Assembly (NCBI RefSeq): GCF_001542625.1
Contig: NZ_CP016279.1
Location: 6,262,001 to 6,326,000 of the forward strand
From: Streptomyces griseochromogenes
Lineage (GTDB): Bacteria > Actinomycetota > Actinomycetes > Streptomycetales > Streptomycetaceae
Direction of reading: 5' to 3'
DNA length: 64,000 nucleotides
Below are positions 1 to 8,072 of this stretch, piece by piece (position 1 is the first letter of the stretch; every line of letters starts with the position of its first letter). The translations under genes and the position numbers were made by a program. A model generated the notes under the pieces. The model saw only the letters and a list, made by a program, of their open reading frames with translations, was not told the origin of the DNA and made no database searches.

Positions 1-388
1 CAGCCAGCAGGACGATCATGACGGGGCCGCCGACGAACTCGGCGGCGGTGAACTGCCAGCCCATCAGCAGCGCGAGGATGACGCCGAGTTCGACGACGAG
101 GTTGGTGGAGGCGATCTCGAAGGCCATCGCGGCGGTGAAGTCCGCGCCCTTGCGGAACAGCGAGCGGGCCAGCGCCACCGCGGCGTAGGAGCAGGACGAG
201 GACGCCACACCCAGGCCCGCGGAGACGGCGAGGGTTCGGGGCCGGTCGTCGCCGAGCAGGGAGACGACGGTGGATTTGCGGACGACGGCCTGGACGACGG
301 CGGACAGTGTGAAGCCCAGGATCAGGGCCCAGGTGATCTCCCAGGTCATGGACCCGGTGATCGCCAGTGCGTGGAGTACGGCGTGCAT
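1..388 (-). CDS. Predicted permease (PF03773/DUF318 type), 3' part missing
   Basis: The frame is open from an ATG at 388 through the window edge, giving 129 residues of a longer protein. It is strongly hydrophobic, and the stretch SAGLGVASSSCSYAAVALAR with the following KGADFTAAMAFEIASTNLVVELG region is typical of the predicted-permease family that includes ArsP-like and metal-linked transporters. A GAGG ribosome site lies 8 nt before the ATG. It lies 77 bp downstream of the ArsR repressor on the same strand, so the two probably form an operon for metal or metalloid efflux. The substrate cannot be read from this fragment. Confidence 0.75.
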   Translation of the reverse strand, partial: MHAVLHALAITGSMTWEITWALILGFTLSAVVQAVVRKSTVVSLLGDDRPRTLAVSAGLGVASSSCSYAAVALARSLFRKGADFTAAMAFEIASTNLVVELGVILALLMGWQFTAAEFVGGPVMIVLLA

Positions 389-465
389 CCGAGAAGCCTC
401 GCCTCCCTGGTACGGCGTACGGGCGGCGGACACGCCGACCGCCGGAAAGCCTTCCGCCGAGCCGC

Positions 466-825
466 TCAGTCGTGCGGAGCCGCCCCGCTCACCCGGTGGT
501 CCGCGTGACTGAGCGCCTCCATGACCAGGCGTCGCAGATGCCCGTCGCGGAGGCTGTAGTACACGTGCCGTCCCTCGCGGCGCGTGTCCACGAGCCCGGC
601 GAGCCGGAGCTTCGCCAGATGCTGGCTGACCGCGGTGCGCGAGGCCGCACACCGCTCGGCCAGCGAACCGACGTCCGACTCCCCCTGGGCGAGCAGCCAC
701 AGCAGATGCAGCCGGGTCACGTCGGACAGCAGCGCGAAGACCTCGGTCGCCTCCGCGAGACGCGTGCTGTCCGGGGGGCGCAGATGCGCACCTGGCGCAG
801 TTGGCAGGGGCTCGCGAGCAGGCAT
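466..825 (-). CDS. ArsR/SmtB-family metal-sensing repressor
   Basis: This is a 119-residue winged-helix protein. The recognition helix is in the AASRTAVSQHLAKLRLAGLV region and the wing in TRREGRHVYYSL. The C-terminal helix reads DGHLRRLVMEALSHADH, which fits the alpha5 metal site D-x-H-x10-H-x2-H of SmtB, CzrA and NmtR exactly. Sensing of Zn, Co or Ni is therefore more likely than arsenic, and no N-terminal Cys pair is seen. An upstream in-frame start at 939 would run through the operator, so the ATG at 825 is chosen. It is divergent from the MFS exporter and upstream of the partial permease; metal binding should release both promoters. Confidence 0.88.
   Translation of the reverse strand: MPAREPLPTAPGAHLRPPDSTRLAEATEVFALLSDVTRLHLLWLLAQGESDVGSLAERCAASRTAVSQHLAKLRLAGLVDTRREGRHVYYSLRDGHLRRLVMEALSHADHRVSGAAPHD
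779..794. promoter_or_regulatory. Second copy of the operator sequence inside the repressor gene
   Basis: The 16 bp GCGCAGATGCGCACCT are identical to 894-909 in the intergenic operator. They lie within the first 16 codons of the repressor gene, 115 bp away from the first copy. It could be an auxiliary operator. Confidence 0.45.
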
Positions 826-891
826 GCACACAGGGTAGAGGGCCGGGCGCCCGGTCACAGCTGTCGGCTGCCCCGACCCGGAATCGTTCAT

Positions 892-907
892 GTGCGCAGA
901 TGCGCAC
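892..907. promoter_or_regulatory. Palindromic operator between the ArsR gene and the MFS gene
   Basis: Perfect 7-bp arms GTGCGCA and TGCGCAC are separated by GA. A possible -10 element, TATAGG, follows at 909-914 toward the MFS gene. The position between divergent genes and the palindromic form suit an ArsR operator. The binding itself is inferred. Confidence 0.65.
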
Positions 908-965
908 CTATAGGTACAGTGGGCAGTGGTCGTGCTCACCCCGCCTTCGGCCCAGGGACCGCCCC

Positions 966-2306
966 ATGCTCTCCGTGCTGCGCAACCGCACCTACCGACA
1001 CCTCTTCATCGCCCAGGTCATCGCCCTGATCGGCACCGGTCTGGCGACAGTGGCGCTCGGACTGCTGGCGTACGACGTCGCGGGTGCCGATGCCGGCTCC
1101 GTGCTGGGCACCGCTCTGGCGATCAAGATGGTGGCGTACGTGGCGATCGCTCCGGCCATCGGCGCGGTCGCCGACCGGCTGCCGCGCCGCACGCTCATGG
1201 TCGGCGCGGATCTGACACGGGGCGCCGTCGCGCTGATGCTGCCGTTCGTGAGCCAGGTCTGGCAGGTCTACGTCCTGATCTTCCTGCTGCAGGCGGCGTC
1301 GGCCGCGTTCACGCCCACCTTCCAGGCAGTCGTCCCCGACGCGCTGCCCGCCGAGCGCGACTACACCCAGGCACTGTCGCTGTCGCGGCTGGCCTACGAC
1401 CTGGAGAGCCTGTTCAGTCCGGCGCTCGCCGCCGCCCTGCTGTCCGTGATCACGTACAACTGGCTGTTCCTCGGCACGGTGGCCGGTTTCCTGGCCTCGG
1501 CGGCACTGGTGGTCTCGGTCGTCCTGCCCAAGCCGGTCGGCTCCCCCGCGCCACGCACCGGCGGCGCGTACACGAAGGCCGCCGCGGGGACGCGCCTGTT
1601 CTTCGCCACCCCGCGACTGCGCGCGCTGCTCGCCCTCAACCTCGCGGTGGCGGCGGCGAGCGCGACGGTCACGGTCAACAGCGTGGTGTACGTCCGGCGG
1701 CTGCTGGGTCTCGGCGCCGCCGAGGTGTCGTTGGCCCTCGGCGCCTACGGCGGCGGTTCGATGATCGTCGCACTGCTGCTGCCCCGCGTGCTGGACCGGG
1801 TGTCCGACCGCGCGGTGATGCTGGGTGGCGCCCTGCTGCTCACGCCGGTCTTCACCGCGCTCGGCGTCCTCACCGCTGCCGGGAACGGCGGGTGGCGCCG
1901 GCCCGCGCTGCTGGGGATCTGGGCGGCCTTCGGTGCCGCCTGTTCGATGGTGCTCACGCCGGCGGGCAGGCTGATTCGCCGCTCGGCGCCTCCGGCGGAG
2001 CGCACGCCGGCGTTCGCCGCGCAGTTCTCCCTCTCGCACGGTTGCTGGCTGCTGACCTATCCGCTGGCGGGCTGGGTCGGTGCGGCTGCCGGTCTGGAGT
2101 CGGCGGTGATCGCGCTCGGCGTGATCGCCTTGGGCGCCGGGCTGCTGGCGGTGCGTCTGTGGCCGGCGAGGGAGCCGGTCCTCGTCGAGCACGAGCACGC
2201 CGGGCTCCACGCCGGTCATCCGCACCTCGCGGACGCCGTCCGGGTGCCCGGCGGCTGGCGGCACCGCCACCGTCGGCTCGCCGACGGGCTCCACGTGCAC
2301 GGGTGA
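966..2306 (+). CDS. MFS exporter with His-rich C-terminal tail
   Basis: This is a 446-residue protein with about 12 membrane segments and an MFS loop at DRLPRRTLM between helices 2 and 3. The tail after the last helix is rich in His (HEHAGLHAGHPH, then RHRHRR and HVHG), as in metal-exporting NreB-type MFS proteins. The ATG at 966 starts at the usual MFS N terminus (MLSVLRNRTYRHLF); the frame is open further upstream but that part overlaps the operator. It is divergent from the SmtB-type repressor, so nickel, cobalt or zinc efflux is the best guess. MFS membership is certain; the substrate is inferred from the tail and neighbour. Confidence 0.85.
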   Translation: MLSVLRNRTYRHLFIAQVIALIGTGLATVALGLLAYDVAGADAGSVLGTALAIKMVAYVAIAPAIGAVADRLPRRTLMVGADLTRGAVALMLPFVSQVWQVYVLIFLLQAASAAFTPTFQAVVPDALPAERDYTQALSLSRLAYDLESLFSPALAAALLSVITYNWLFLGTVAGFLASAALVVSVVLPKPVGSPAPRTGGAYTKAAAGTRLFFATPRLRALLALNLAVAAASATVTVNSVVYVRRLLGLGAAEVSLALGAYGGGSMIVALLLPRVLDRVSDRAVMLGGALLLTPVFTALGVLTAAGNGGWRRPALLGIWAAFGAACSMVLTPAGRLIRRSAPPAERTPAFAAQFSLSHGCWLLTYPLAGWVGAAAGLESAVIALGVIALGAGLLAVRLWPAREPVLVEHEHAGLHAGHPHLADAVRVPGGWRHRHRRLADGLHVHG

Positions 2307-2390
2307 GGGGGGCGATCCGCCCTCCACGGCTTTCCGGATCCGCCGGGAAGGAATGAACCGGGACGCACCGAGCGGACCGTCCGGATCACC

Positions 2391-3644
2391 TCACCCGGTC
2401 GTCGGCACGGGCACAGCCACGAGGTGCCCGGCACGGTGCAGGCGTGCCACCAGTGCGGCGCACACGAGCCCGGTGGCGGCCAGCGCCGCCCACGGAAGCC
2501 AGCGCACGCCCGTGTCGAACAGTGCCCCGACCGCGAGGTTTCCGAGGGAGACCGCGATGCCGGAGGCGGTGTTGTAGGCCCCGTAGTAGGTCGCGACGAG
2601 CCGGTCGCTGGAGAGGCGGACCACGGTGTCCATCTCGAAGGGGTAGAGCAGGGCACCGCCCCATGCCAGCAGCGCGGCGCAGCACGTGAGCGCGAGGACA
2701 CCGGCCGCCAGGCCGCCGGTTCCGTCGTAGGAGCCGGGCAGGACCAGCAGGAACGCGGCGCCCATCAGCACCAGCCCGTACGCGATGGCCCTGGGTCCGG
2801 GCAGAGTCCGCCGCGCCCACGCGGTCAGCTTCAGCTGCCCCGACAGGGCGGCGAGAGCGGAGACGGCGAAGACCGCCCCTGTCACCAGTCCGGTGCGTTC
2901 GCCGAACAGTTCCCGGGCACGCAGTGGCAGCGCGAGATAGACCTGGAAGCCCAGGACGTACGAGCCCGTCATGGCGGCGGTGAACAGGAGGAAGGGCCGG
3001 TTGGCCGCGACGGTGCGCCAGTCGGCGGCGACGGCGCGCCAGGCGGGCTCGGCGGTCCTGCCGGCCGGAGGGCGTGCCGGCAGCGCGCGGGCCTGAAGGA
3101 CGGCCAGGATGGCGAAGATGAGCGCCGAGACCGTACACACGGCGCCGAAGTCCCAGGTCAACAGAGCCAGTCCCGCCAGTGGGCCGATCAGGATGCCGGC
3201 CTGGTAGAAGATGTTGAAGGCGGCGAAGGCCTCCACGCGGCGTTCCTCACCCGCGTCGGCGGCCAGGTACGCGCGCACGGCCGGGTTGAACAGCGCACCC
3301 GCCAGGCCGGTCAGAGCGGAGGCCGTCACCAGCGCGGGCAGCGTGTCCGCCGCCGCGAGCAGTCCGAAGGCGACCGTCCGCAGGGTGCACCCGATGAGGA
3401 TCATCGGCTTGCAGCCGTAGCGGTCGGCGAGGGTGCCGCCGACGAGGAACATGCCCTGCTGGGAGAGGTTCCGCACGCCGAGGACCAGGCCGACCGTCCA
3501 GGCCGCGAGCCCGAGGCCGTGGGCGAGGTGATCGGCCAGGTAGGGCATCAGCATGTAGAAGCCGAGGTTGATGGCGAACTGGTTGACCATCAGCAGCCGC
3601 GTCGGCAGGCCGAAGGAGGCCATCTGCGCCCGCAGCCCCCTCAT
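2391..3644 (-). CDS. MFS transporter coupled to a PLP enzyme
   Basis: This is a 417-residue, 12-helix MFS protein. The motif [14 protein letters not shown] between helices 2 and 3 is the family signature. Its ATG at 3644 overlaps the stop of the upstream PLP-enzyme gene by 4 bp (ATGA), so the two are translationally coupled. The partnership suggests that it exports the product of that enzyme, or an amino acid. Nothing in the sequence identifies the substrate. Confidence 0.85.
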   Translation of the reverse strand: MRGLRAQMASFGLPTRLLMVNQFAINLGFYMLMPYLADHLAHGLGLAAWTVGLVLGVRNLSQQGMFLVGGTLADRYGCKPMILIGCTLRTVAFGLLAAADTLPALVTASALTGLAGALFNPAVRAYLAADAGEERRVEAFAAFNIFYQAGILIGPLAGLALLTWDFGAVCTVSALIFAILAVLQARALPARPPAGRTAEPAWRAVAADWRTVAANRPFLLFTAAMTGSYVLGFQVYLALPLRARELFGERTGLVTGAVFAVSALAALSGQLKLTAWARRTLPGPRAIAYGLVLMGAAFLLVLPGSYDGTGGLAAGVLALTCCAALLAWGGALLYPFEMDTVVRLSSDRLVATYYGAYNTASGIAVSLGNLAVGALFDTGVRWLPWAALAATGLVCAALVARLHRAGHLVAVPVPTTG

Positions 3645-4765
3645 CGGACGCCCGCCCCGGCACGCTCCACGGTGGCCCGGCCGAGCGGATCGCGGACCTT
3701 GCCGCACCTGGTCCAGCCGGTCACCACACGCTCGTCCGGCTCTGCGATCTCGTCGGGTCGCGGCGGGGGTTCCTGGCCCAGCAGCCGGTGGTCGCGGCAC
3801 CATGCGTCGTTGTAGACGGTGTCCAGGTAGCGGTGCGGGCCGTCGGGGAAGACCGCCGCGACCCGGGTTCCGGCGGGATACGTGCGCGCGACCCATCCCG
3901 CGACGAGCGCGACGGCCCCGACGCTCCAGCCCCCTGTCGCGTAGTGGCGGCGGCCCAGTTGGCGGCAGGCCCACACCGCTTCGGCCGGCGCCACCCAGTG
4001 GACCTCGGCGAAGGCCGGGTAGTCGACGTTGCCCGGGTGGATGCTGGAGCCCAGGCCGCGCATCAGCCTCGGCGCGGCGGGCTGCCCGAAGATGGTGGAG
4101 CCGACCGCGTCGACCCCGATCAGGGTCAGGGCCGGGAAGGACTCGCGCAGTACGCGGGAGATGCCGGCGGAGTGCCCTCCTGTGCCCACCGATGCCACGA
4201 GGACGTCGACGCGGCCGAGTTGTGCGATCAGTTCTGTGGCCAGCGGGCGGTAGGCGCGCGCGTTGTCGGGGTTGTGGTACTGGTCCGGGCAGTACGCGCC
4301 CGGTGTGCGGGCCAGCAGTTCGGCGACGCGCTCGCGGCGGGCCCGTTGCCAGCCGCCGTCCGCGTGCGGGGCAGCGACCTGGTCGACGTGCGCGCCGAGC
4401 GTGGCCAGCAGCCGCAGCACCGACGGCTCCATGCCGGGGTCGGTCACGACGGTGACCGGATGCCCGAAGGACAGCCCGGCCAGCGCGAGTCCCAGCGCGA
4501 ACGTACCGCTGGAGGACTCGACGATCGGGGCACCCGGCACGAGGTCCCCGCGCCGACGGGCCTCACGGATCATGTGCAGACCGGGGCGGTCCTTGATGCC
4601 GCCGGGGTTCGCGCCTTCGAGCTTGGCGTAGAAGCCGCGGCCGGGTGGGGCGAAGGGTTCGTCGATCCACAGGACCGGAGTGCCGCCGACCAACTGGGCG
4701 GGGCGGCGGGCGACCACGGGGAGCGGAGCGTGGGCTCCGCGGGTTTCGGGCAGAGGGAGGTTCAT
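3641..4765 (-). CDS. PLP-dependent cysteine-synthase/cystathionine-beta-synthase family enzyme
   Basis: This is a 374-residue fold-type II PLP enzyme. The Schiff-base lysine is in [13 protein letters not shown], the substrate loop is [15 protein letters not shown], and the phosphate-binding loop is [10 protein letters not shown]. At about 370 residues it is longer than housekeeping cysteine synthases (about 310), and the active-site loop is SSSGT rather than TSGNT, so it is probably not CysK or CysM; a beta-replacement enzyme of secondary metabolism (SbnA-like) is possible. The ATG at 4765 has an AAGGAG site 10 nt upstream and is preferred over the start at 4798. It is coupled to the MFS gene by a 4-bp overlap. 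Confidence 0.8.
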   Translation of the reverse strand: MNLPLPETRGAHAPLPVVARRPAQLVGGTPVLWIDEPFAPPGRGFYAKLEGANPGGIKDRPGLHMIREARRRGDLVPGAPIVESSSGTFALGLALAGLSFGHPVTVVTDPGMEPSVLRLLATLGAHVDQVAAPHADGGWQRARRERVAELLARTPGAYCPDQYHNPDNARAYRPLATELIAQLGRVDVLVASVGTGGHSAGISRVLRESFPALTLIGVDAVGSTIFGQPAAPRLMRGLGSSIHPGNVDYPAFAEVHWVAPAEAVWACRQLGRRHYATGGWSVGAVALVAGWVARTYPAGTRVAAVFPDGPHRYLDTVYNDAWCRDHRLLGQEPPPRPDEIAEPDERVVTGWTRCGKVRDPLGRATVERAGAGVR

Positions 4766-4883
4766 GCGGGTACGGCTCCTTCGCACCGCGCGGGGCATGG
4801 ACGCGGTGCGGTCGTCGGGGTCATGGGCGCGCGGGCACGCCCCTGCCGCGGAACGCGGGCGGGTGGGGGCGTGCGGGCGGCGT

Positions 4884-5279
4884 CTAGAGACGCCGGACGC
4901 AATGGAGCGCGAGGGTGTCCGGGGCGTCGGTGCCGGAGGCGGCGGGGCCGGATGGCCGGCACCGGACGGCGGGCGAAGGCGGGCCGTCGACCGCTCCGAA
5001 CGGGCTGTCGGCCGGATCGGCGTGGCCGGGCTCGACGATCGTTTCGTCGACGGCGGTCCTGGGGCGGTCGGCCGCGTGATCGATGTGGTCTCCGGACCGG
5101 TGCTGATGCTCGGGGGCCGGTTCGCTCTCGCGCCCGGCGTCGTGCAGCGGCCGAGCGATCTCGGCAGCCTCGACGCTCACAGGGGGTCCGGCGACGGCGG
5201 AGACATGGACGGCACCGGCGAGATGGGCGGTGACCAGGAGGACGAGGCCCAGCAAGAGCCCTGCGCGGCCGGACCGCAT
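4884..5279 (-). CDS. Small secreted or membrane-anchored protein of unknown function
   Basis: A 131-residue product starts with a signal-anchor ([22 protein letters not shown]) followed by a polar, His/Glu-rich region ([19 protein letters not shown]) and ends in LALHCVRRL. The ATG at 5279 is preceded by GGAAGG about 12 nt away; an in-frame start at 5318 would add 13 residues. No known domain is recognised. Small actinobacterial proteins with this layout (one helix, then His/Cys) are often near metal genes, but this is only an analogy. Confidence 0.5.
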   Translation of the reverse strand: MRSGRAGLLLGLVLLVTAHLAGAVHVSAVAGPPVSVEAAEIARPLHDAGRESEPAPEHQHRSGDHIDHAADRPRTAVDETIVEPGHADPADSPFGAVDGPPSPAVRCRPSGPAASGTDAPDTLALHCVRRL

Positions 5280-5441
5280 CGAGGCCTGTCGCACCTTCCA
5301 CACTCCGATCACATACACAGAGTAGTCGATCGACCACGACTCGTGCGGGAAGAGGGCGGCCGGGGCGAGGCGCAGGACCGGACGAGAACCCTCGCCGGCG
5401 CGTGCGGTCCGGGGGCCGTGCCCCCGGACCGGATGAGTGGT

Positions 5442-6635
5442 TCAGTGGCGGAGGCCGGCCGTCAGGGCGGCGGACAGCCGGGGCGCCGCGAACCGGGTCC
5501 CGCAGGTGAAGCGCATCAGCGGGCCGAAGGTGGCCGCGGACGTGATGCCGGTGAAGTAGAGCCCCGGCACCGACGACTGGAACCCGGTGTCCAGAGCGGG
5601 AAACCCTCCCGTCCGGGCCAGCCCGGACCGAAGCCGCGGGGCGAGGAAGTCCAGGGCGTCCAGCTGGACCCGGTAGCCCGTGGCGGCCAGGACGTGCGCG
5701 GTCTCGATCGTGCGGATGGTGCCGTCGGCGCCCCGGGTGACGAGACGGACACCGTCGCCCTTCCGCTCGGCTCCGGTGACGGTCTCTCCCAGGTGTACGG
5801 GGACGCCGTCCAGCCTCGGCTTGAGCCACCACGAGCCGAACGGCCCCAGCACGCGCTTCACCAGCCGCAGCCGGGTGGGCGCGGGCAGGAAGCGGAAGAA
5901 CCGCGCCTGATGGACCACCGCGTACAGCCCCCACGAGCGTCCCAGGGGCGTGTCCGGCTGCCAGTGCGGTGGCGGCGAAGGCGCCGTCCCGAACACCAGC
6001 CGCCGGGTCCGCGCGAGCAGCCGGACTTGAGCGCCTGCCTCCGCCAGCAGTGCGGCGCTCTCCTGGGCCGACTGGCCGGCTCCCACCACGACCACGTCCC
6101 GCCCCGCGAACTTCGCGAGATCGCCGTGGTGCGAACTGTGCGAGACCAGCCCCTCGGGCACGAGCGGCGCCAGCGCCTCTGGGACGTACGCGAAGCCGTC
6201 CATGCCGCTGGCCACCACCACGGCCCGCGCGCGCGGTTCCTCCCCGGAGGACAGCTTGAGGTGGAAGCCGTCCGTCTGCCGGTCGACACCGAGCACCCGG
6301 ACGTTCGCCACCTCCGGCACCAACCGCTCGGCGAACCAGCGCCCGTAGCGGACGAACATCTCCACGGGTACCGGGTCATGCCCGGTCAGCCGGGGCTCCC
6401 CGGCCTCTCGGCAGTAGGCGTCCAGGGTGAACCCGGCTTCCGGAGCCGACAGCATCGACGCGCTCGGCGGCGACTTCAACAGCATGCCCGCGGGCATGTT
6501 CTCGGCCCAGCTCGCCATCGGCGAGCCGAAGACCCTGACCGGCAGGCCGCGCGCCTTCAGATGCGCGGCCGTGGACAGGCCGTACGGGCCCGCCCCGATG
6601 ACAACGATTGGTGCGGCAGCAGTACTACGGGACAC
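5442..6635 (-). CDS. FAD/NAD(P)-dependent oxidoreductase (flavin monooxygenase-like)
   Basis: This is a 397-residue protein with two dinucleotide-binding motifs: IGAGPYGLS at residues 12-20 for FAD and VVGAGQSAQES in the middle for NADPH. The motif LAATGYRV near residue 305 is the characteristic ATGY of flavin-containing and N-hydroxylating monooxygenases. The GTG start at 6635 has a GGGGGG run 7 nt upstream. It stands alone on its strand between a membrane-protein gene and a small secreted protein gene. The substrate is unknown; N-hydroxylation or Baeyer-Villiger chemistry is possible. Confidence 0.8.
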   Translation of the reverse strand: MSRSTAAAPIVVIGAGPYGLSTAAHLKARGLPVRVFGSPMASWAENMPAGMLLKSPPSASMLSAPEAGFTLDAYCREAGEPRLTGHDPVPVEMFVRYGRWFAERLVPEVANVRVLGVDRQTDGFHLKLSSGEEPRARAVVVASGMDGFAYVPEALAPLVPEGLVSHSSHHGDLAKFAGRDVVVVGAGQSAQESAALLAEAGAQVRLLARTRRLVFGTAPSPPPHWQPDTPLGRSWGLYAVVHQARFFRFLPAPTRLRLVKRVLGPFGSWWLKPRLDGVPVHLGETVTGAERKGDGVRLVTRGADGTIRTIETAHVLAATGYRVQLDALDFLAPRLRSGLARTGGFPALDTGFQSSVPGLYFTGITSAATFGPLMRFTCGTRFAAPRLSAALTAGLRH

Positions 6636-6739
6636 GTGAATTCCCCCCTGGCGCGGCACTCCCCTCGGAGCCCGCGCCCCGGCATGACTGGGTGCGGAAC
6701 GGGCGGTTGAGCACACCGGAAGCCGCTCACGGCCGAACG

Positions 6740-7366
6740 TCAGGCCGTGAACGACGGGGAGGGGCAGGGCGGGCCGCGCCGCACGACGGCGTCGGCCAGA
6801 AAGGTCACGGCAGGAGACGTACGGTCGCCGCCGCAGCAGGGGCGTCGCTCGGCATTCGTGCCCACGGCCAGCTCGAGCGGCGCGCGCACCGGTGCGAACA
6901 ACCGGCGCAGCAGATCCCGCCCGGCCGCGCGCAGCACGCGCCGCCGGCACGTGTCCATGCCGCGCAGCAGCACGGCGCTCAACACCGTCAGCAACAGGTG
7001 CGCGACGACGACGGGCAGGCCCGCGTGCACGGAGGACGGCCACAGCGCGTGCGCCGGCAACGCGACAGCGTCGTCGGTCCGCACGAACCAGTAGCCCACG
7101 GCCATCTGCGCTCCGGCGGCGAGCGTCAACTGCCGTGCCAGTGGCTTCTCCTGCCCCGCACCCGGAAGTGCGACGGCGAAGAAGAAGAGGGCCGCGGCAG
7201 CCCGCACACCCCACGAAGGGCTGGAGTCGAAAGCCAGATGGTGGACGGTGCCGGCAACCGCCGTACCCAGTACCGAGAACAGTCCCGCCCGGACAGCCGC
7301 CACCGGCACCACACGCGGTACCCGACCGCGGCGGCGCACACGGGACACATCCGCCGAACCCCCCAT
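6740..7366 (-). CDS. Integral membrane protein, unknown
   Basis: A 208-residue product (222 if it starts at 7408) has four likely membrane helices in its first two-thirds (GLFSVLGTAVAGTVHHLAF, AAAALFFFAVALPGAG, LTLAAGAQMAVGYWFV, VVVAHLLLTVLSAVLL) and a hydrophilic, Arg/Cys-containing tail. Neither start has a strong ribosome site; the ATG at 7366 has GGTGGG close by. No family is recognised. It precedes the flavin oxidoreductase gene on the same strand with a gap of about 100 bp. Confidence 0.5.
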   Translation of the reverse strand: MGGSADVSRVRRRGRVPRVVPVAAVRAGLFSVLGTAVAGTVHHLAFDSSPSWGVRAAAALFFFAVALPGAGQEKPLARQLTLAAGAQMAVGYWFVRTDDAVALPAHALWPSSVHAGLPVVVAHLLLTVLSAVLLRGMDTCRRRVLRAAGRDLLRRLFAPVRAPLELAVGTNAERRPCCGGDRTSPAVTFLADAVVRRGPPCPSPSFTA

Positions 7367-7408
7367 GACCCACCCATGATGGGGCTCGCGGCCCGCCCGT
7401 GTCATCAC

Positions 7409-7936
7409 CGCGTCGGGCGCCGCTCGGCACCTGCTGCCGCTCGGATTCCCGTCGGACGGACCTGACCGGAAAGCCGGTCGGTGGCTATGACACCGGATAC
7501 GCCGATCCGCTCATGGCCGATCGTGAATCAATTGGGGAACCCTTCGCTCCTCCAGAGAACGCTTCGTCGTGGCGCGACAGGAAAGGGAGCACGTCCTGGG
7601 ACGCGGAGCGCGCCCGGCGGCTCCCGTCCGCAGCCGCTGTCATGGGCGTCCGGCAGGTGCGGCGGGAAACTGCCAGGCAGCATGTCGAATCGTTTATTCG
7701 AGCATGCGCGCTCACGGATCGAGGGCCAATGACGCGCTGACGGCAGCCGGAACGAGAGGGGCGCACAACCCAAGCGATTCGGATTCTTCCGATTAGCCGA
7801 CCTTCCTCAAGGCTCTTGCCCCGGTATCACGCTCTGCAGCTAGCTATGCGCTGCGTCCACTTCCTGGCCGGGGCTCCCGACGAGCCTTGGCGGCTGGTCA
7901 GGGGAAGTGGTCTGAACCCGCATGTGAGGAGTGGTC
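7409..7936. other. Gap upstream of the lasso-peptide cluster
   Basis: No convincing gene is seen; short open frames here lack coding bias and ribosome sites. The region holds an inverted repeat at 7680-7707 and is the likely promoter region for the lasso operon. A weak promoter candidate is TTGCCC near 7815 with TAGCTA near 7841, but the spacing is longer than ideal. AT content rises locally between 7680 and 7710. Confidence 0.5.
7680..7707. repeat. Inverted repeat upstream of the lasso operon
   Basis: Perfect arms TCGAAT (7685-7690) and ATTCGA (7696-7701) flank CGTTT. The pairing extends outward through GCATG and CATGC with one bulged base, making an 11-bp stem. It could be an operator or a terminator-like hairpin. 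There is no T-tract after it. Confidence 0.4.
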
Positions 7937-8047
7937 ATGAAGAAGGCCTACGAGGCGCCGACGCTCGTCCGGCTCGGTACGTTCCGCAAGGAGACGGGGC
8001 TCCTGCAGCGCCACGGCAACGACCGGCTGATCCTGAGCAAGAACTGA
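7937..8047 (+). CDS. lasA: Lasso peptide precursor, citrulassin type
   Basis: A 36-residue peptide reads MKKAYEAPTLVRLGTF up to the RKETG leader end. The leader has the actinobacterial lasso recognition motif Y-x2-P-x-L-x3-G-x-F and Thr at the penultimate leader position (T20). The predicted 15-residue core is LLQRHGNDRLILSKN, which puts Asp at position 8 for a Leu1-Asp8 macrolactam. From memory, citrulassin A is LLGLAGNDRLVLSKN, so GNDRL-x-LSKN is conserved and positions 3, 4, 5 and 11 differ. Arg9 is the residue found as citrulline in citrulassins. An AGGAG site lies just upstream. It is followed by the four processing and export genes on the same strand. Confidence 0.93.
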   Translation: MKKAYEAPTLVRLGTFRKETGLLQRHGNDRLILSKN

Positions 8048-8060
8048 CGACCGACGGTCG
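8048..8060 (+). promoter_or_regulatory. Short hairpin directly after the precursor stop
   Basis: CGACC and GGTCG pair around GAC immediately after the TGA of the precursor gene and 12 bp before the cyclase start. RiPP operons often have a stem here that lets the precursor be made in excess. The stem is only 5 bp, so this is tentative. Confidence 0.3.
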
Positions 8061-8072
8061 CTGACCGACGTC

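Noticed and set aside
5316..5340. GTCGATCGAC palindrome upstream of the small secreted protein
   Set aside because: It is only 10 bp and common in GC-rich DNA; no further operator features were seen.
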